64,000 bases of DNA from a bacterium YEK0313 (GTDB taxonomy: Bacteria > Pseudomonadota > Alphaproteobacteria > Rhizobiales > Phreatobacteraceae), in contig CCMO02000002.1 of assembly GCA_000751295.2 (NCBI GenBank), positions 580,501-644,500 of the forward strand. The letters are read 5' to 3'. Shown piece by piece: positions 1 through 7,217 of this stretch. How positions within the stretch are numbered: position 1 is the stretch's first letter; each line of letters begins with the position of its first letter. A program made the position numbers and the translations under genes. The notes under the pieces were generated by a model. The model worked only from the letters and a program-made list of their open reading frames with translations. It was not told the DNA's origin and made no database searches.

Positions 1-608
1 CCGATCGCCTCGCGCAGCGCGCTCTCGGCGACCGATTTGACCGTGCCTTCGGGGTTCTGCATCTGGAACACGAAATCGGCGACATTGGCCGCGTTGACGT
101 CCCACTGCACTTCCAGGTCGATGTCGACGATGTTCTCGTCGCCCGTCAGCATCAGGCTTTCCTCGAGCACGTCGCGGTTGCCGCCGCGCGGGCCGCCGCC
201 CGAGCGATAGCCAACCTCGGTGCGGCGCACGTCGGTGACCGGCACGCGGTAGACCGCGCCGAACGGCGCCGGCGGGTTCCAGTTGAGGCCGGGCGCCGAA
301 TTGCCGGTGTGCCGGCCGAACACGGTGTTCACGCCGATCTCGTTCTGGCTGACGGTGTAGAAGCCGGTCAGCGCATAGACGACGAGGCCGAGCACGACGA
401 TGAGAGCGATGCCCTTGGCGCCGATATTGCCGCCGCCGCCGGGCAGCACGCTCTTCAGGCGCTCCTGGCTCTTGCGGAAGAGATCCTCAAGGTCGGGGGG
501 CTGGCCGCCGCCACCGCCCTGGGGCCCCTGCCCCCAGGGCCCTTTCGGGCCACTGCCGCCACCGCCGCCGCCCCAAGGGCCGCCGCCGCCTTGATTGTTC
601 CACGGCAT
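1..608 (-). CDS. hflK: HflK, membrane protease modulator (5' part, cut by window edge)
   Basis: This is the N-terminal ~202 residues of HflK; the rest lies beyond base 1. HflK forms with HflC a large SPFH-domain complex at the inner membrane that restrains the FtsH protease. The ATG at 608 opens a Gly/Pro-rich cytoplasmic tail, MPWNNQGGGGPWGGGGG, typical of HflK. One membrane helix follows at about residues 63-83 (IALIVVLGLVVYALTGFY). The band-7/SPFH domain then begins with VSQNEIGVNTVFG. The gene follows thyA, the MazG-like gene and folA on the same strand, and I expect hflC just outside the window. The 204 bases between folA and this start may hold a separate promoter, but I see no clear one. 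Confidence 0.93.
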   Translation of the reverse strand, partial: MPWNNQGGGGPWGGGGGGSGPKGPWGQGPQGGGGGQPPDLEDLFRKSQERLKSVLPGGGGNIGAKGIALIVVLGLVVYALTGFYTVSQNEIGVNTVFGRHTGNSAPGLNWNPPAPFGAVYRVPVTDVRRTEVGYRSGGGPRGGNRDVLEESLMLTGDENIVDIDLEVQWDVNAANVADFVFQMQNPEGTVKSVAESALREAI

Positions 609-812
609 GAAAATGTCCTCGCCAAGAGAGCCGGACGGCGCGCCAGGCGCCTTGCTGGCCTTCGGATATAGAAGAGCCGTCCTTGCCTTTCAACGCGATG
701 GCACCAACCTCATTGCCGCATTTCGGCCCGCAAGGTGAATGGCGGGCCGGCCGGAGACGGCGATCCACAGCCCTCGGCGGGCCTGCAGCGCACCGTGAAC
801 GGTCAGGCGCGG

Positions 813-1322
813 TCAGGCGCGGCGGCGATATTCGACCACGCGGAAGGCATGGTCGTCATCGGGGCCCGCGGCATGGGCGGAAATGTCGCGCCCCTGCCAG
901 ATCGCGGGGTCGATCACTGGAAAGAGGCAGTCGCCTTCAGGCGCGGCGTCGACATGGGTGATCAGGAGGCGCGTCGCGTGGGGCATGGCCTGGCCGTAAA
1001 TGTCGCCCCCGCCGATGACCGCGATCTCGCCGATGCCGGAGCGAAGCGCTTCGGCATGGGCGATCTGCAGGCCCACTTCCAAGCTGCCGGTAACCACCGC
1101 GCGGGGCAGCGCAAGGCCGGCCTGCCGGGAGACCACGATGTTGAGCCGCCGCGGCAACGGCCGTCCGAGGCTTTCGAAGGTCTTGCGCCCCATGACGAGG
1201 GGCTTGCCGAGGGTTGCCGCCCGGAAGCTCGCCATGTCCGATTTCAGGCGCCACAACAGAGCGTTGTCGTGGCCGATGACGCCATTTGCGGCCACCGCCG
1301 CGACCATCACGATGGGCGTCAC
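813..1322 (-). CDS. folA: Dihydrofolate reductase
   Basis: FolA reduces dihydrofolate to tetrahydrofolate with NADPH, recycling the dihydrofolate made by ThyA. The protein has 169 residues, the usual bacterial DHFR length. It shows the family signature MVAAVAANGVIGHDN, the substrate-binding acid Asp29 in WRLKSDMASF, and the NADPH-site segment GKPLVMGRKTFESLG. I place the start at the GTG at 1322, because it overlaps the stop of the upstream MazG-like gene as GTGA, a classic coupling arrangement. An in-frame ATG at 1346 would add eight residues (MDALRGRA) not expected in the family. It is the third gene of thyA-mazG-like-folA. Confidence 0.93.
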   Translation of the reverse strand: MTPIVMVAAVAANGVIGHDNALLWRLKSDMASFRAATLGKPLVMGRKTFESLGRPLPRRLNIVVSRQAGLALPRAVVTGSLEVGLQIAHAEALRSGIGEIAVIGGGDIYGQAMPHATRLLITHVDAAPEGDCLFPVIDPAIWQGRDISAHAAGPDDDHAFRVVEYRRRA

Positions 1323-1630
1323 GGCTCGGCCTCGTAACGCATCCATTTGGTTTCGAGAGCCGCGCCGGCATCGATGCCCAGCCGTTCGGCCAGCGCCAGG
1401 GCGAAGCCGACGACGTCGGCGATCTCCTGGCCGAGGCGCTCCGGGCTGCCCGCGGCCTCCGCGCGATGGCGCGAACGGCCGGTGGCGGCAAGATAGGCCT
1501 GCGTCAGCTCGCCCAGCTCCTCCTGCAGCTTGAAAACGATCCAGTCCTCGCCCGGCGCGATGCCGAAGGCGGCCTCATAGCGGCGGGTGATGCCGGCGGC
1601 GCGGCGCTGCAGCTCCGACAGGTCCGACAT
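1319..1630 (-). CDS. MazG-like nucleotide pyrophosphohydrolase
   Basis: This small (103 aa) all-alpha protein resembles single-domain MazG/dUTPase-like NTP pyrophosphatases. These hydrolyse (d)NTPs to monophosphates using Mg2+ held by an EExxE...ExxD pattern. Here the motif is KLQEELGELTQAYL at residues 34-47, followed by LGQEIADVVGFAL at 66-78, which supplies the second acidic pair. The start ATG at 1630 shares a base with the stop of thyA (TGATG), and its own stop overlaps the folA start (GTGA). All three genes are therefore probably translationally coupled. Placement between ThyA and DHFR suggests a role in dUTP/dCTP or damaged-nucleotide control. That substrate is inference; the fold call is fairly safe. 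Confidence 0.82.
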   Translation of the reverse strand: MSDLSELQRRAAGITRRYEAAFGIAPGEDWIVFKLQEELGELTQAYLAATGRSRHRAEAAGSPERLGQEIADVVGFALALAERLGIDAGAALETKWMRYEAEP

Positions 1631-2424
1631 CACACCGCGATCGGCGCTTTGATGGTGGCGTCGGCGACATAGTTCTCCAGCCGGAAGTCCTGGAAGCGGA
1701 AGCCGAACAGGTCCTTCACCTCGGGATTGATCCACATGGTCGGCAACGGCTTGGGGGTGCGGCCGAGCTGCTCGCGCGCCTGCTCGAAATGGTTGGAATA
1801 GAGGTGGGCGTCGCCCAGCGTGTGCACGAAATCGCCCGGCTTGAGGTTGGTCACCTGCGCCACCATCATGGTCAGGAGCGCGTAGGAGGCGATGTTGAAG
1901 GGCACGCCGAGGAAGATGTCGGCCGAGCGCTGGTAGAGCTGGCAGGAGAGCCGGCCGTCGGCGACGTAGAACTGGAACAGGCAATGGCACGGCGGCAGCG
2001 CCATCGCGTCGACCTCGGCCGGGTTCCAGGCCGAGACGACGAGGCGGCGCGAATAGGGATTGGTGCGAATCTCGCGGATGAGATGGCTGATCTGGTCGAT
2101 CGTGCCGCCGTGACCGTCCGGCCAGGAGCGCCACTGCTTGCCGTAGACGGGGCCGAGATCGCCTTGCGGATCGGCCCACTCGTCCCAGATGGTGACGCCG
2201 TTGTCGTTGAGATATTTGATGTTGGTGTCGCCGGCCAGGAACCAGAGCAGTTCATGGATGATCGACTTCAGGTGCAGCTTCTTGGTGGTGAGGACCGGGA
2301 AGCCCTCGGCGAGGTCGAAGCGCATCTGATAGCCGAACACCGAGCGCGTGCCAGTGCCGGTGCGGTCGCCCCGGTCGGTGCCGCGCTCGATCACATGGCT
2401 CAGGAGGTCGAGGTACTGGCGCAA
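1630..2424 (-). CDS. thyA: Thymidylate synthase (ThyA type)
   Basis: ThyA methylates dUMP to dTMP, using 5,10-methylene-tetrahydrofolate and releasing dihydrofolate. The protein has 264 residues, the same as E. coli ThyA. The nucleophile falls at the same number, Cys146 in ALPPCHCLFQFYV. The dUMP phosphate site (RTGTGTRS near residue 21, YSRRLVVSAWNP at 124-135) and the C-terminal IKAPIAV are all present. Initiation is at a TTG (2424): the residues MRQYLDLL align with the known N-terminus, and GAGAGG lies five to six bases upstream. It heads the thyA-mazG-like-folA operon. Confidence 0.96.
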   Translation of the reverse strand: MRQYLDLLSHVIERGTDRGDRTGTGTRSVFGYQMRFDLAEGFPVLTTKKLHLKSIIHELLWFLAGDTNIKYLNDNGVTIWDEWADPQGDLGPVYGKQWRSWPDGHGGTIDQISHLIREIRTNPYSRRLVVSAWNPAEVDAMALPPCHCLFQFYVADGRLSCQLYQRSADIFLGVPFNIASYALLTMMVAQVTNLKPGDFVHTLGDAHLYSNHFEQAREQLGRTPKPLPTMWINPEVKDLFGFRFQDFRLENYVADATIKAPIAV

Positions 2425-2537
2425 CGGAACCTCTCAAAGTGTCCGGTCGAATCTATTCGCCGCATTATACGCCGAACCGACGCCGCATGGCAGCGGTACC
2501 GCCGCCCTGCAGATCTGTCGGCGCTGGCCCCGACACG

Positions 2538-2563
2538 AAAACGCCGCCCGAACGGGCGGCGTT
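2538..2563 (-). terminator. Intrinsic terminator after the DUF2853 gene
   Basis: AACGCCGCCCG and CGGGCGGCGTT form a near-perfect stem with a four-base loop. Read on the minus strand it runs straight into TTTTC. It lies 25 bases past the stop of the DUF2853 gene and before the thyA leader, so it should separate the two transcription units. Confidence 0.85.
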
Positions 2564-2587
2564 CCGATCGGGCTTGCGCCGGCCGGC

Positions 2588-2908
2588 TCACTTCTTGACG
2601 AACATGTCGAGCTTCTTGAAGTGGTCGGCGAGGAGGTAATAGACGGTGACGCGGTTCTTGGTCTTGTCGGCCTTCATGGCGTCGTGGATCTGGCCAAGGG
2701 CGGCGTCGATCGCCTTCTCGTCGGTCAGGCCGAGCTTCTTGACCGCGAAATTCTGCTTCACCCGATCGACCTCTTTCGCATCGGTGAAGGAGACCAGGGA
2801 GGAGTCCCGGTTGCGCAGGGCAATGCCGAGATATTTGACGATGCCCGCCACGGCATCCTCATTCGCCTTCGGCGCATATTTCTTCACGTCTGCCAGCCAG
2901 TCGCTCAT
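2588..2908 (-). CDS. DUF2853 family small protein
   Basis: This 106-residue acidic-basic helical protein of unknown function matches the DUF2853 family, common in Proteobacteria as a single small domain. The start MSDWLADVKKYAPKANEDAV is typical of the family, and the C-terminus VYYLLADHFKKLDMFVKK is charged. There is no signal peptide or membrane helix, so it should be cytoplasmic. The ATG at 2908 is preceded by GAGGGAGC, a good ribosome-binding site; an upstream in-frame start would add an unlikely Arg-rich tail. It appears to be a single-gene unit with its own terminator at 2538-2563. No specific function can be given. Confidence 0.85.
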   Translation of the reverse strand: MSDWLADVKKYAPKANEDAVAGIVKYLGIALRNRDSSLVSFTDAKEVDRVKQNFAVKKLGLTDEKAIDAALGQIHDAMKADKTKNRVTVYYLLADHFKKLDMFVKK

Positions 2909-3130
2909 CGGTGCTCCCTCTCGCCCGTGTGACCGCGCGGCCCGACGGGCACCGCGCATCCCTCAACGCTAGCACCGCGAACCCCCAGCGTCATCGCCTT
3001 GTTGCCGCTGAAAACCGCCAAAAATGCATGGCGGCACAGGCGGTTGTCATCGTCATGTCATCAATCGCCCGGCTGCGGCGCGCCGGTGCACGGCAGGGCT
3101 GCCGGGCGCCGCGGCAGCGACCGGGGCGCG

Positions 3131-3165
3131 CAAATGAAAACGGGACCGGCCAGGCCGATCCCGTT
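3131..3165 (-). terminator. Intrinsic terminator after tctA
   Basis: AACGGGA-C-CGGCC-A-GGCCG-A-TCCCGTT folds into a strong two-part stem. On the minus strand it is followed by TTTTCATTT. It lies about 47 bases downstream of the tctA stop and ends the tctBA transcript. Confidence 0.82.
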
Positions 3166-3211
3166 GTTCTGGCAACTGTCGCCGGCGCGGCAACCGCGCC
3201 GGAGGGATGCA

Positions 3212-4720
3212 TCACTCGGTGAAGACCTGGTCGCGGCTCTTGGTGATCGCCGGCAGGAACGAGACGATGACCAGCAGCACGGCGATGACGATCAGGCCGG
3301 CGGAGATCGGCCGGTTGGTGAAATCGACGAAGACCGACCAGTCGCCGCGCGACATCAGGATGGAACGGCGCAGATATTCCTCCATCAGCTTGCCGAGCAC
3401 GAAGCCGAGCAGCAGCGGCGCCACCTCGAAGCCCATCTTGATCAGCGAATAGCCGACAAAGCCGAAGAAGGCGGTCATGCACACGTCGAACGGGTTGTTG
3501 TTGATCGAATAGATGCCGATCGAACAGAACATCAGGATCGCCGGGAACAGCATGTTGTACGGCACCTTCAGGAGCTTCACCCACAGGCCGATGAGCGGCA
3601 TGTTGATGATCAGCAGCATGAGGTTGCCGATCCACATGGAGGCGATCATGCCCCAGAAGAGGTCCGGACGCTTTTCCATGACCTGCGGTCCCGGCACGAT
3701 GCCATGGATCGTCATGGCGCCGACCATCAGCGCCATCACCGCGTTCGGCGGGATGCCGAGGGTGAGCAGCGGGATGAAGGACGTCTGCGCGCCGGCATTG
3801 TTGGCGCTTTCCGGGCCCGCCACGCCTTCGATGGCGCCCTTGCCGAAGCGCGAGGGATCCTTGGCGATCTTCTTTTCCACCGTGTAGCTGGCGAAGGGGC
3901 CGAGCACGGCGCCGTTGCCCGGCAGGATGCCGAGCGAGGAGCCGATGGCGGTGCCGCGCAGCACCGGCGCGGCCGAGTCCTTGATGTCCTGCCAGCTAGG
4001 CAGCAGGCGGCCGATCCGGTTTTTCAGGACGTCACGCGTCTCAGGATTTTCCAGGTTGCGCAGGATCTCGGCAAAACCGAACATGCCCATGGCGATGGCC
4101 GCGAAATCGAGGCCGTCGGACAGTTCCGCCCAGCGGAAGGTCATGCGGTCGGCGCCGGTCTCCAGGTCCTGGCCGACGGTCGACAGCATCAGGCCGCAGA
4201 GCACCATGGCGATGGCCTTGATCACCGAGCCGCGCGCCAGCACGACCGCGAAGATCAGGCCCATGACCATCAGCGAGAAATATTCGGCCGGGCCGAACAG
4301 CAGCGCGACGCGGGTGAGCGGCGCGGCGAGGCCGGCGATGATCAGGGTCGCGACCGTGCCGGCGAAGAACGAGCCGATGGCGGAAATGCCGAGCGCGACG
4401 CCGGCGCGGCCGTTGCGGGCCATCTGGTGCCCGTCGAGCACGGTGACGACCGAGGTGGCTTCACCGGGAATGTTGACGAGGATGGCGGTGGTCGAGCCGC
4501 CGTACTGCGCACCGTAATAGATGCCGGCGAGCATGATCAGCGCGCCGACCGGGTCGAGGCCGAAGGTGATCGGCAGCAGCATGGCGATGGTGGCGATCGG
4601 ACCGACGCCGGGCAGCACGCCGACCAGCGTGCCGATCATGCAGCCGAGAAAGCAGAGCGCGATGTTCTTCAGCGTCAGCGCGACGCCGAACCCCACCGCC
4701 AGATTCGCGAACATGTCCAT
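3212..4720 (-). CDS. tctA: Tripartite tricarboxylate transporter, large membrane subunit TctA
   Basis: TctA is the large permease of the TTT family, secondary carriers that import tricarboxylates or other organic acids with a periplasmic TctC receptor. The protein has 502 residues and about twelve hydrophobic segments. The TctA signatures are clear: GVLPGVGPIATIAMLLP near the N-terminus, YYGAQYGGSTTAILVNIPGE, and the second-half repeat GILPGNGAVLGPFASY with the GVAGPESANNAGAQTSFIP loop. The ATG at 4720 was chosen because it gives the usual MDMFANLAVGF start, ten bases past the tctB stop. No tctC lies next to it, so the substrate cannot be inferred from the receptor. Confidence 0.94.
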   Translation of the reverse strand: MDMFANLAVGFGVALTLKNIALCFLGCMIGTLVGVLPGVGPIATIAMLLPITFGLDPVGALIMLAGIYYGAQYGGSTTAILVNIPGEATSVVTVLDGHQMARNGRAGVALGISAIGSFFAGTVATLIIAGLAAPLTRVALLFGPAEYFSLMVMGLIFAVVLARGSVIKAIAMVLCGLMLSTVGQDLETGADRMTFRWAELSDGLDFAAIAMGMFGFAEILRNLENPETRDVLKNRIGRLLPSWQDIKDSAAPVLRGTAIGSSLGILPGNGAVLGPFASYTVEKKIAKDPSRFGKGAIEGVAGPESANNAGAQTSFIPLLTLGIPPNAVMALMVGAMTIHGIVPGPQVMEKRPDLFWGMIASMWIGNLMLLIINMPLIGLWVKLLKVPYNMLFPAILMFCSIGIYSINNNPFDVCMTAFFGFVGYSLIKMGFEVAPLLLGFVLGKLMEEYLRRSILMSRGDWSVFVDFTNRPISAGLIVIAVLLVIVSFLPAITKSRDQVFTE

Positions 4721-4730
4721 GAAATGCCTC

Positions 4731-5222
4731 TCACCAGTTCGCCCAGGGGGCGACCGGGATCGGCAGCCGCAGCGCAATTTTGAACAACAGGATGCAGAAG
4801 GCGGTCATCAGCACCGCGAAGATGATGTTCGGCAGCCAGCGCGTGTCCTTGGCCGCGAAGGCCGAGACCATCAGCGCGAGCGGCCCGGCAATGATGAGGC
4901 CGAGCGGCCGGACCGTGAGCGCGAACAGCAGCACCGCGCCGAGCACGAAGACCGGGCCGCGGATCGACCAGGCTTCGAGCTTCGGCCCGACCGTGGTGAA
5001 GGCCTGAACGAGCACGATGGCGCCGACGCCCATCAGCATGAAGGACAGGCCGCGCGGAAACGAACCGGGACCGAGATTTGCGCCGCGACCGCCCGACAGG
5101 TTCGACGAGGCCCACAGACAGAACAGCCCGAAGGCCACGAGAAAGAGGCCCGCCATGAAGTCCTGCGGGCTCTTGATCAGACCACGAGTCTCCGCAGTCG
5201 CTTCTACGTCGGTTTCAGGCAT
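4731..5222 (-). CDS. tctB: Tripartite tricarboxylate transporter, small membrane subunit TctB
   Basis: This 163-residue protein has about four membrane helices and is the poorly conserved small subunit of TTT carriers. The core GPGSFPRGLSFMLMGVGAIVL near residues 51-71 is the recognisable TctB stretch. A conserved hydrophobic C-terminal hairpin follows (NIIFAVLMTAFCILLFKIAL). It is directly upstream of tctA with a ten-base gap, which supports the call. Upstream there are 150 bases of non-coding sequence and then an unrelated gene, so tctC is not in this operon. Confidence 0.9.
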   Translation of the reverse strand: MPETDVEATAETRGLIKSPQDFMAGLFLVAFGLFCLWASSNLSGGRGANLGPGSFPRGLSFMLMGVGAIVLVQAFTTVGPKLEAWSIRGPVFVLGAVLLFALTVRPLGLIIAGPLALMVSAFAAKDTRWLPNIIFAVLMTAFCILLFKIALRLPIPVAPWANW

Positions 5223-5372
5223 GTGTCCCCGCTCCAGGCCCCCCAGACATTTCCCATGAAGGGAAGGTGCTTTTGCGGGCGGATGACATCACGGTGACCG
5301 GCGGAAAACAAGCGCCGGATCCCTTACGCAACAACGAATTTTATGGATCAGACAGGAAGCCGGACAAATTCG

Positions 5373-5603
5373 TCAGGCGGGTCTCACGTGGCGCGATCTG
5401 TAGTATTGCAGGACGAAAAGCCGGATCGACGAAGACAGATTTCCGTGGGTCCGATCGCCGTCGATATGGCCGACCAGATCCGACAAGGTCTCTCGCCGCT
5501 CGGCCGCGATCTCCTTGACCGCGGTCCAGAATTCGTCTTCCAGGCTGACGCTGGTCTTATGCCCCTCGACAACGATCGAGCGCTTGACGACATGACTTTT
5601 CAT
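5373..5603 (-). CDS. Ribbon-helix-helix domain protein (RHH_4 type)
   Basis: This 76-residue protein has a ribbon-helix-helix DNA-binding fold. Strand VVKRSIVVEGHKTSVSLED leads into helix EFWTAVKEIAAERRETLSDLV, and the tail SSSIRLFVLQYYRSR is typical of the small alphaproteobacterial RHH_4 proteins encoded beside DUF4169 and sspB. The ATG at 5603 is preferred because family members start MKS.VVKRS. A GTG at 5615 overlaps the DUF4169 stop (GTGA) and is a possible alternative. It lies second in a DUF4169-RHH pair. Its regulatory target is unknown; small RHH proteins often repress their own operon. Confidence 0.85.
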   Translation of the reverse strand: MKSHVVKRSIVVEGHKTSVSLEDEFWTAVKEIAAERRETLSDLVGHIDGDRTHGNLSSSIRLFVLQYYRSRHVRPA

Positions 5604-5611
5604 GGGCGCCG

Positions 5612-5788
5612 TCACTCCGATCGCTTGTGCCCGTCGAGGCGTCGCGCCTCGAGGTCGGCCCGTGCCCGTTCCACACGCCGATCGGCAGCGGTCGCGCCGA
5701 AGCGCAATCGATTGGCGTCGGCCTTCACTTCTTCTGCGGCCCGCGCCTTCTGCTTACGCGCGCGCCTGAGATTGACGACATCACCCAT
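5612..5788 (-). CDS. DUF4169 family small protein
   Basis: Translating the minus strand from the ATG at 5788 gives a 58-residue, strongly basic protein. It begins MGDVVNLRRARKQKARAAEE and ends RRLDGHKRSE. The MGDVVNLRRARK opening and the charged helical body match DUF4169, a tiny family encoded next to sspB and the RHH_4 gene in many Rhizobiales. Its stop overlaps a possible GTG start of the RHH gene, so the two are probably cotranslated. Function is unknown. The fold is likely a single long helix rich in Arg, Lys and Glu. Confidence 0.85.
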   Translation of the reverse strand: MGDVVNLRRARKQKARAAEEVKADANRLRFGATAADRRVERARADLEARRLDGHKRSE

Positions 5789-6106
5789 GACTCAGTTCCA
5801 TGCTCGCGCCGAACTTCCGCGGAGCCGCCCCGGCGCCTTTGCCGGGCGGCCGCTCGGATCGCCGGAATGATGTCACCCGGCGCGCTCCTTAGCCGCGGAA
5901 CCTTCTTATCCGTCGAACCACGGCAAAGAAACCTTCCTGCGATACCGCCAGCAACACCTGAAAGCACTTTCCCAACCGTAAGGTTGGGCTTGGCTCAAGA
6001 CGCCTTGAAGGGAATGATTAAAATTTGATTCAAACTTAAATGAACGCGCTGCCGCGCGGCTGGTTCCAAACGTTCCGATGTCTTCGCGGCGCCGTGCCGC
6101 GCATGA
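5789..6106. other. Intergenic region between sspB and the DUF4169 gene
   Basis: These 318 bases contain no credible gene. A GC-rich stem with a one-base bulge lies at 5824-5850 (GCCGCC...GGCGGC, loop GCCTTT), and a perfect seven-base-pair hairpin CCCAACC-GTAA-GGTTGGG at 5971-5988. Neither is followed by a U-run on the minus strand, so termination of sspB here is uncertain. An A+T-rich patch at 6013-6040 stands out. The promoter for DUF4169-RHH must lie in the left part, but I see no convincing -35/-10 pair. Confidence 0.5.
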
Positions 6107-6727
6107 CTATTTCTTGCGAAACTTGTCCAAGCTGACGACTTCGGCCCCGCCCTGCGCGGCGCTACCGGCCTTGGCCGCATTCTCCTTGGCAGCCTTGCCG
6201 TCGGCAGCCGGTTCCTCGGCCTGCTGCGCTGCCGCGGGCGCCGCCTCGTCGGGTTCCGACGCCGCGCCGCGGCAGGCGCCGCGCGGCTTGCCTGCCGTAG
6301 CGGGCGCAAGGGGTTCGGGCTCGTCCGCGGCCGGCTCCCGGCCGGACGGAGCAGCCGCTTCCGGGGCTGCGCCAGCCACGTCGAATTGCAGGCCGAACTG
6401 GACCGACGGGTCGAAAAAGCCCTTGATCGCCTCGAACGGCACCAGAAGCCGCTCGGGAATGCCGCCGAAGGAAAGCCCCACCTCGAAGGTGTGCTCGGTC
6501 ACCGCGAGATCCCAGAATTGGTGCTGCAGAACAACAGTCATTTCCTGTGGATATTTTTCCCGCATCCGGTTCGAGAGCCGGACCCCCGGCGCCCGCGTGT
6601 CGAAGGTGATGTAGAAATGGTGATCGCCGGGCAGGCCCTCGCGAGCGGCGTCGGTCAGAACCCGCCGCACGACGCCGAGCATCGCATCCTGAGCGAGAAG
6701 GTCGTAGCGGATAAGATCAGTCGGCAT
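6107..6727 (-). CDS. sspB: SspB, ClpXP adaptor (stringent starvation protein B family)
   Basis: SspB binds ssrA-tagged peptides and hands them to the ClpX unfoldase of ClpXP. The 206-residue protein has the alpha-type SspB fold in residues 1-115. It shows IRYDLLAQDAMLGVVRRVL, HHFYITFDTRAPGV and the substrate groove region EMTVVLQHQFWDL...FEVGLSFGG. A long Ala/Glu/Pro-rich linker (about 118-195) then leads to the C-terminal ClpX-docking tail EVVSLDKFRKK. It lies beside the tmRNA gene on the same strand, so the adaptor and the RNA that creates its substrates are neighbours. The ATG at 6727 gives the family start MPTDLIRYD. Confidence 0.94.
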   Translation of the reverse strand: MPTDLIRYDLLAQDAMLGVVRRVLTDAAREGLPGDHHFYITFDTRAPGVRLSNRMREKYPQEMTVVLQHQFWDLAVTEHTFEVGLSFGGIPERLLVPFEAIKGFFDPSVQFGLQFDVAGAAPEAAAPSGREPAADEPEPLAPATAGKPRGACRGAASEPDEAAPAAAQQAEEPAADGKAAKENAAKAGSAAQGGAEVVSLDKFRKK

Positions 6728-6827
6728 GGGTCTGTTCGATCATGGATGTCTGGCCCATCGTATAAACGCACAAGCGCGGGAACGTCCATGGTCCCGCCCC
6801 AAAACCCGGCTGGACGGCCCTCGATCG

Positions 6828-7165
6828 GCACTGCGGGCGGCGGGAAGTGGAGGCTTCTGTTGCCAGGTGCCTCCGAACCCCGCCTTACAGTGCTACCCGC
6901 AAGGACTTTGATTTCGGTACCTTTACCGCATTACGCGGCAACGGCGACCGGAGCATAGTTGTCGTTGGCAACTATTGAGACGGCCCGATAACGGCGGAAC
7001 CATGCCGAGCAAAAGAACACCCTTTACACCCTCGTCGATCCTGTTTCGCCCCCATCATCAGCCCCGCGCGGCGCGAGGCTGATGGTGGAGGCGCCGGGTA
7101 CTGCCCCCGGGTCCGATAGGCTTATTGCGATGGCCGTTTATTGCCATAGCCGGGTTGCCCCGGCA
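6828..7165 (-). ncRNA. ssrA: tmRNA, circularly permuted two-piece alphaproteobacterial form
   Basis: tmRNA rescues stalled ribosomes and adds a degradation tag. On the minus strand the acceptor piece comes first (about 7165-7083). It contains the T-arm-like GGACCCGGGGGCAGTACCC and ends GGCGCCTCCACCA, with CCA at 7085-7083. A short spacer with a CAGCC...GGCTG hairpin follows. The coding piece then starts at 7053 with GGGGGCGAAACAGGATCGAC. The first seven bases, GGGGGCG, pair with CGCCTCC of the acceptor piece, forming a tRNA-like stem across the gap. The tag frame runs from 6969 to 6931 and reads ANDNYAPVAVAA then TAA. Nested stems, including GGAGGC/GCCTCC and GCACTG/CAGTGC, close the 3' part near 6828. 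The outer ends are approximate. Confidence 0.95.
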
Positions 7166-7171
7166 GGACTG

Positions 7172-7200
7172 AATATAGGCGACCGGACCGGTCCTTGGAA
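7172..7200 (-). promoter_or_regulatory. Candidate promoter of the tmRNA gene
   Basis: On the minus strand, TATATT at 7177-7172 lies 17 bases after TTCCAA (7200-7195). A start about seven bases on, near 7165, would fit the expected 5' end of the acceptor piece. The -35 match to TTGACA is weak, so this is a proposal from spacing and position only. Confidence 0.45.
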
Positions 7201-7217
7201 GGGCGTCGGTGCCGCGG

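Noticed and set aside
801..820. Tandem ten-base direct repeat GGTCAGGCGC at the end of folA
   Set aside because: Only two copies, partly within the stop region. It is too short to call an attachment site or a regulatory repeat.
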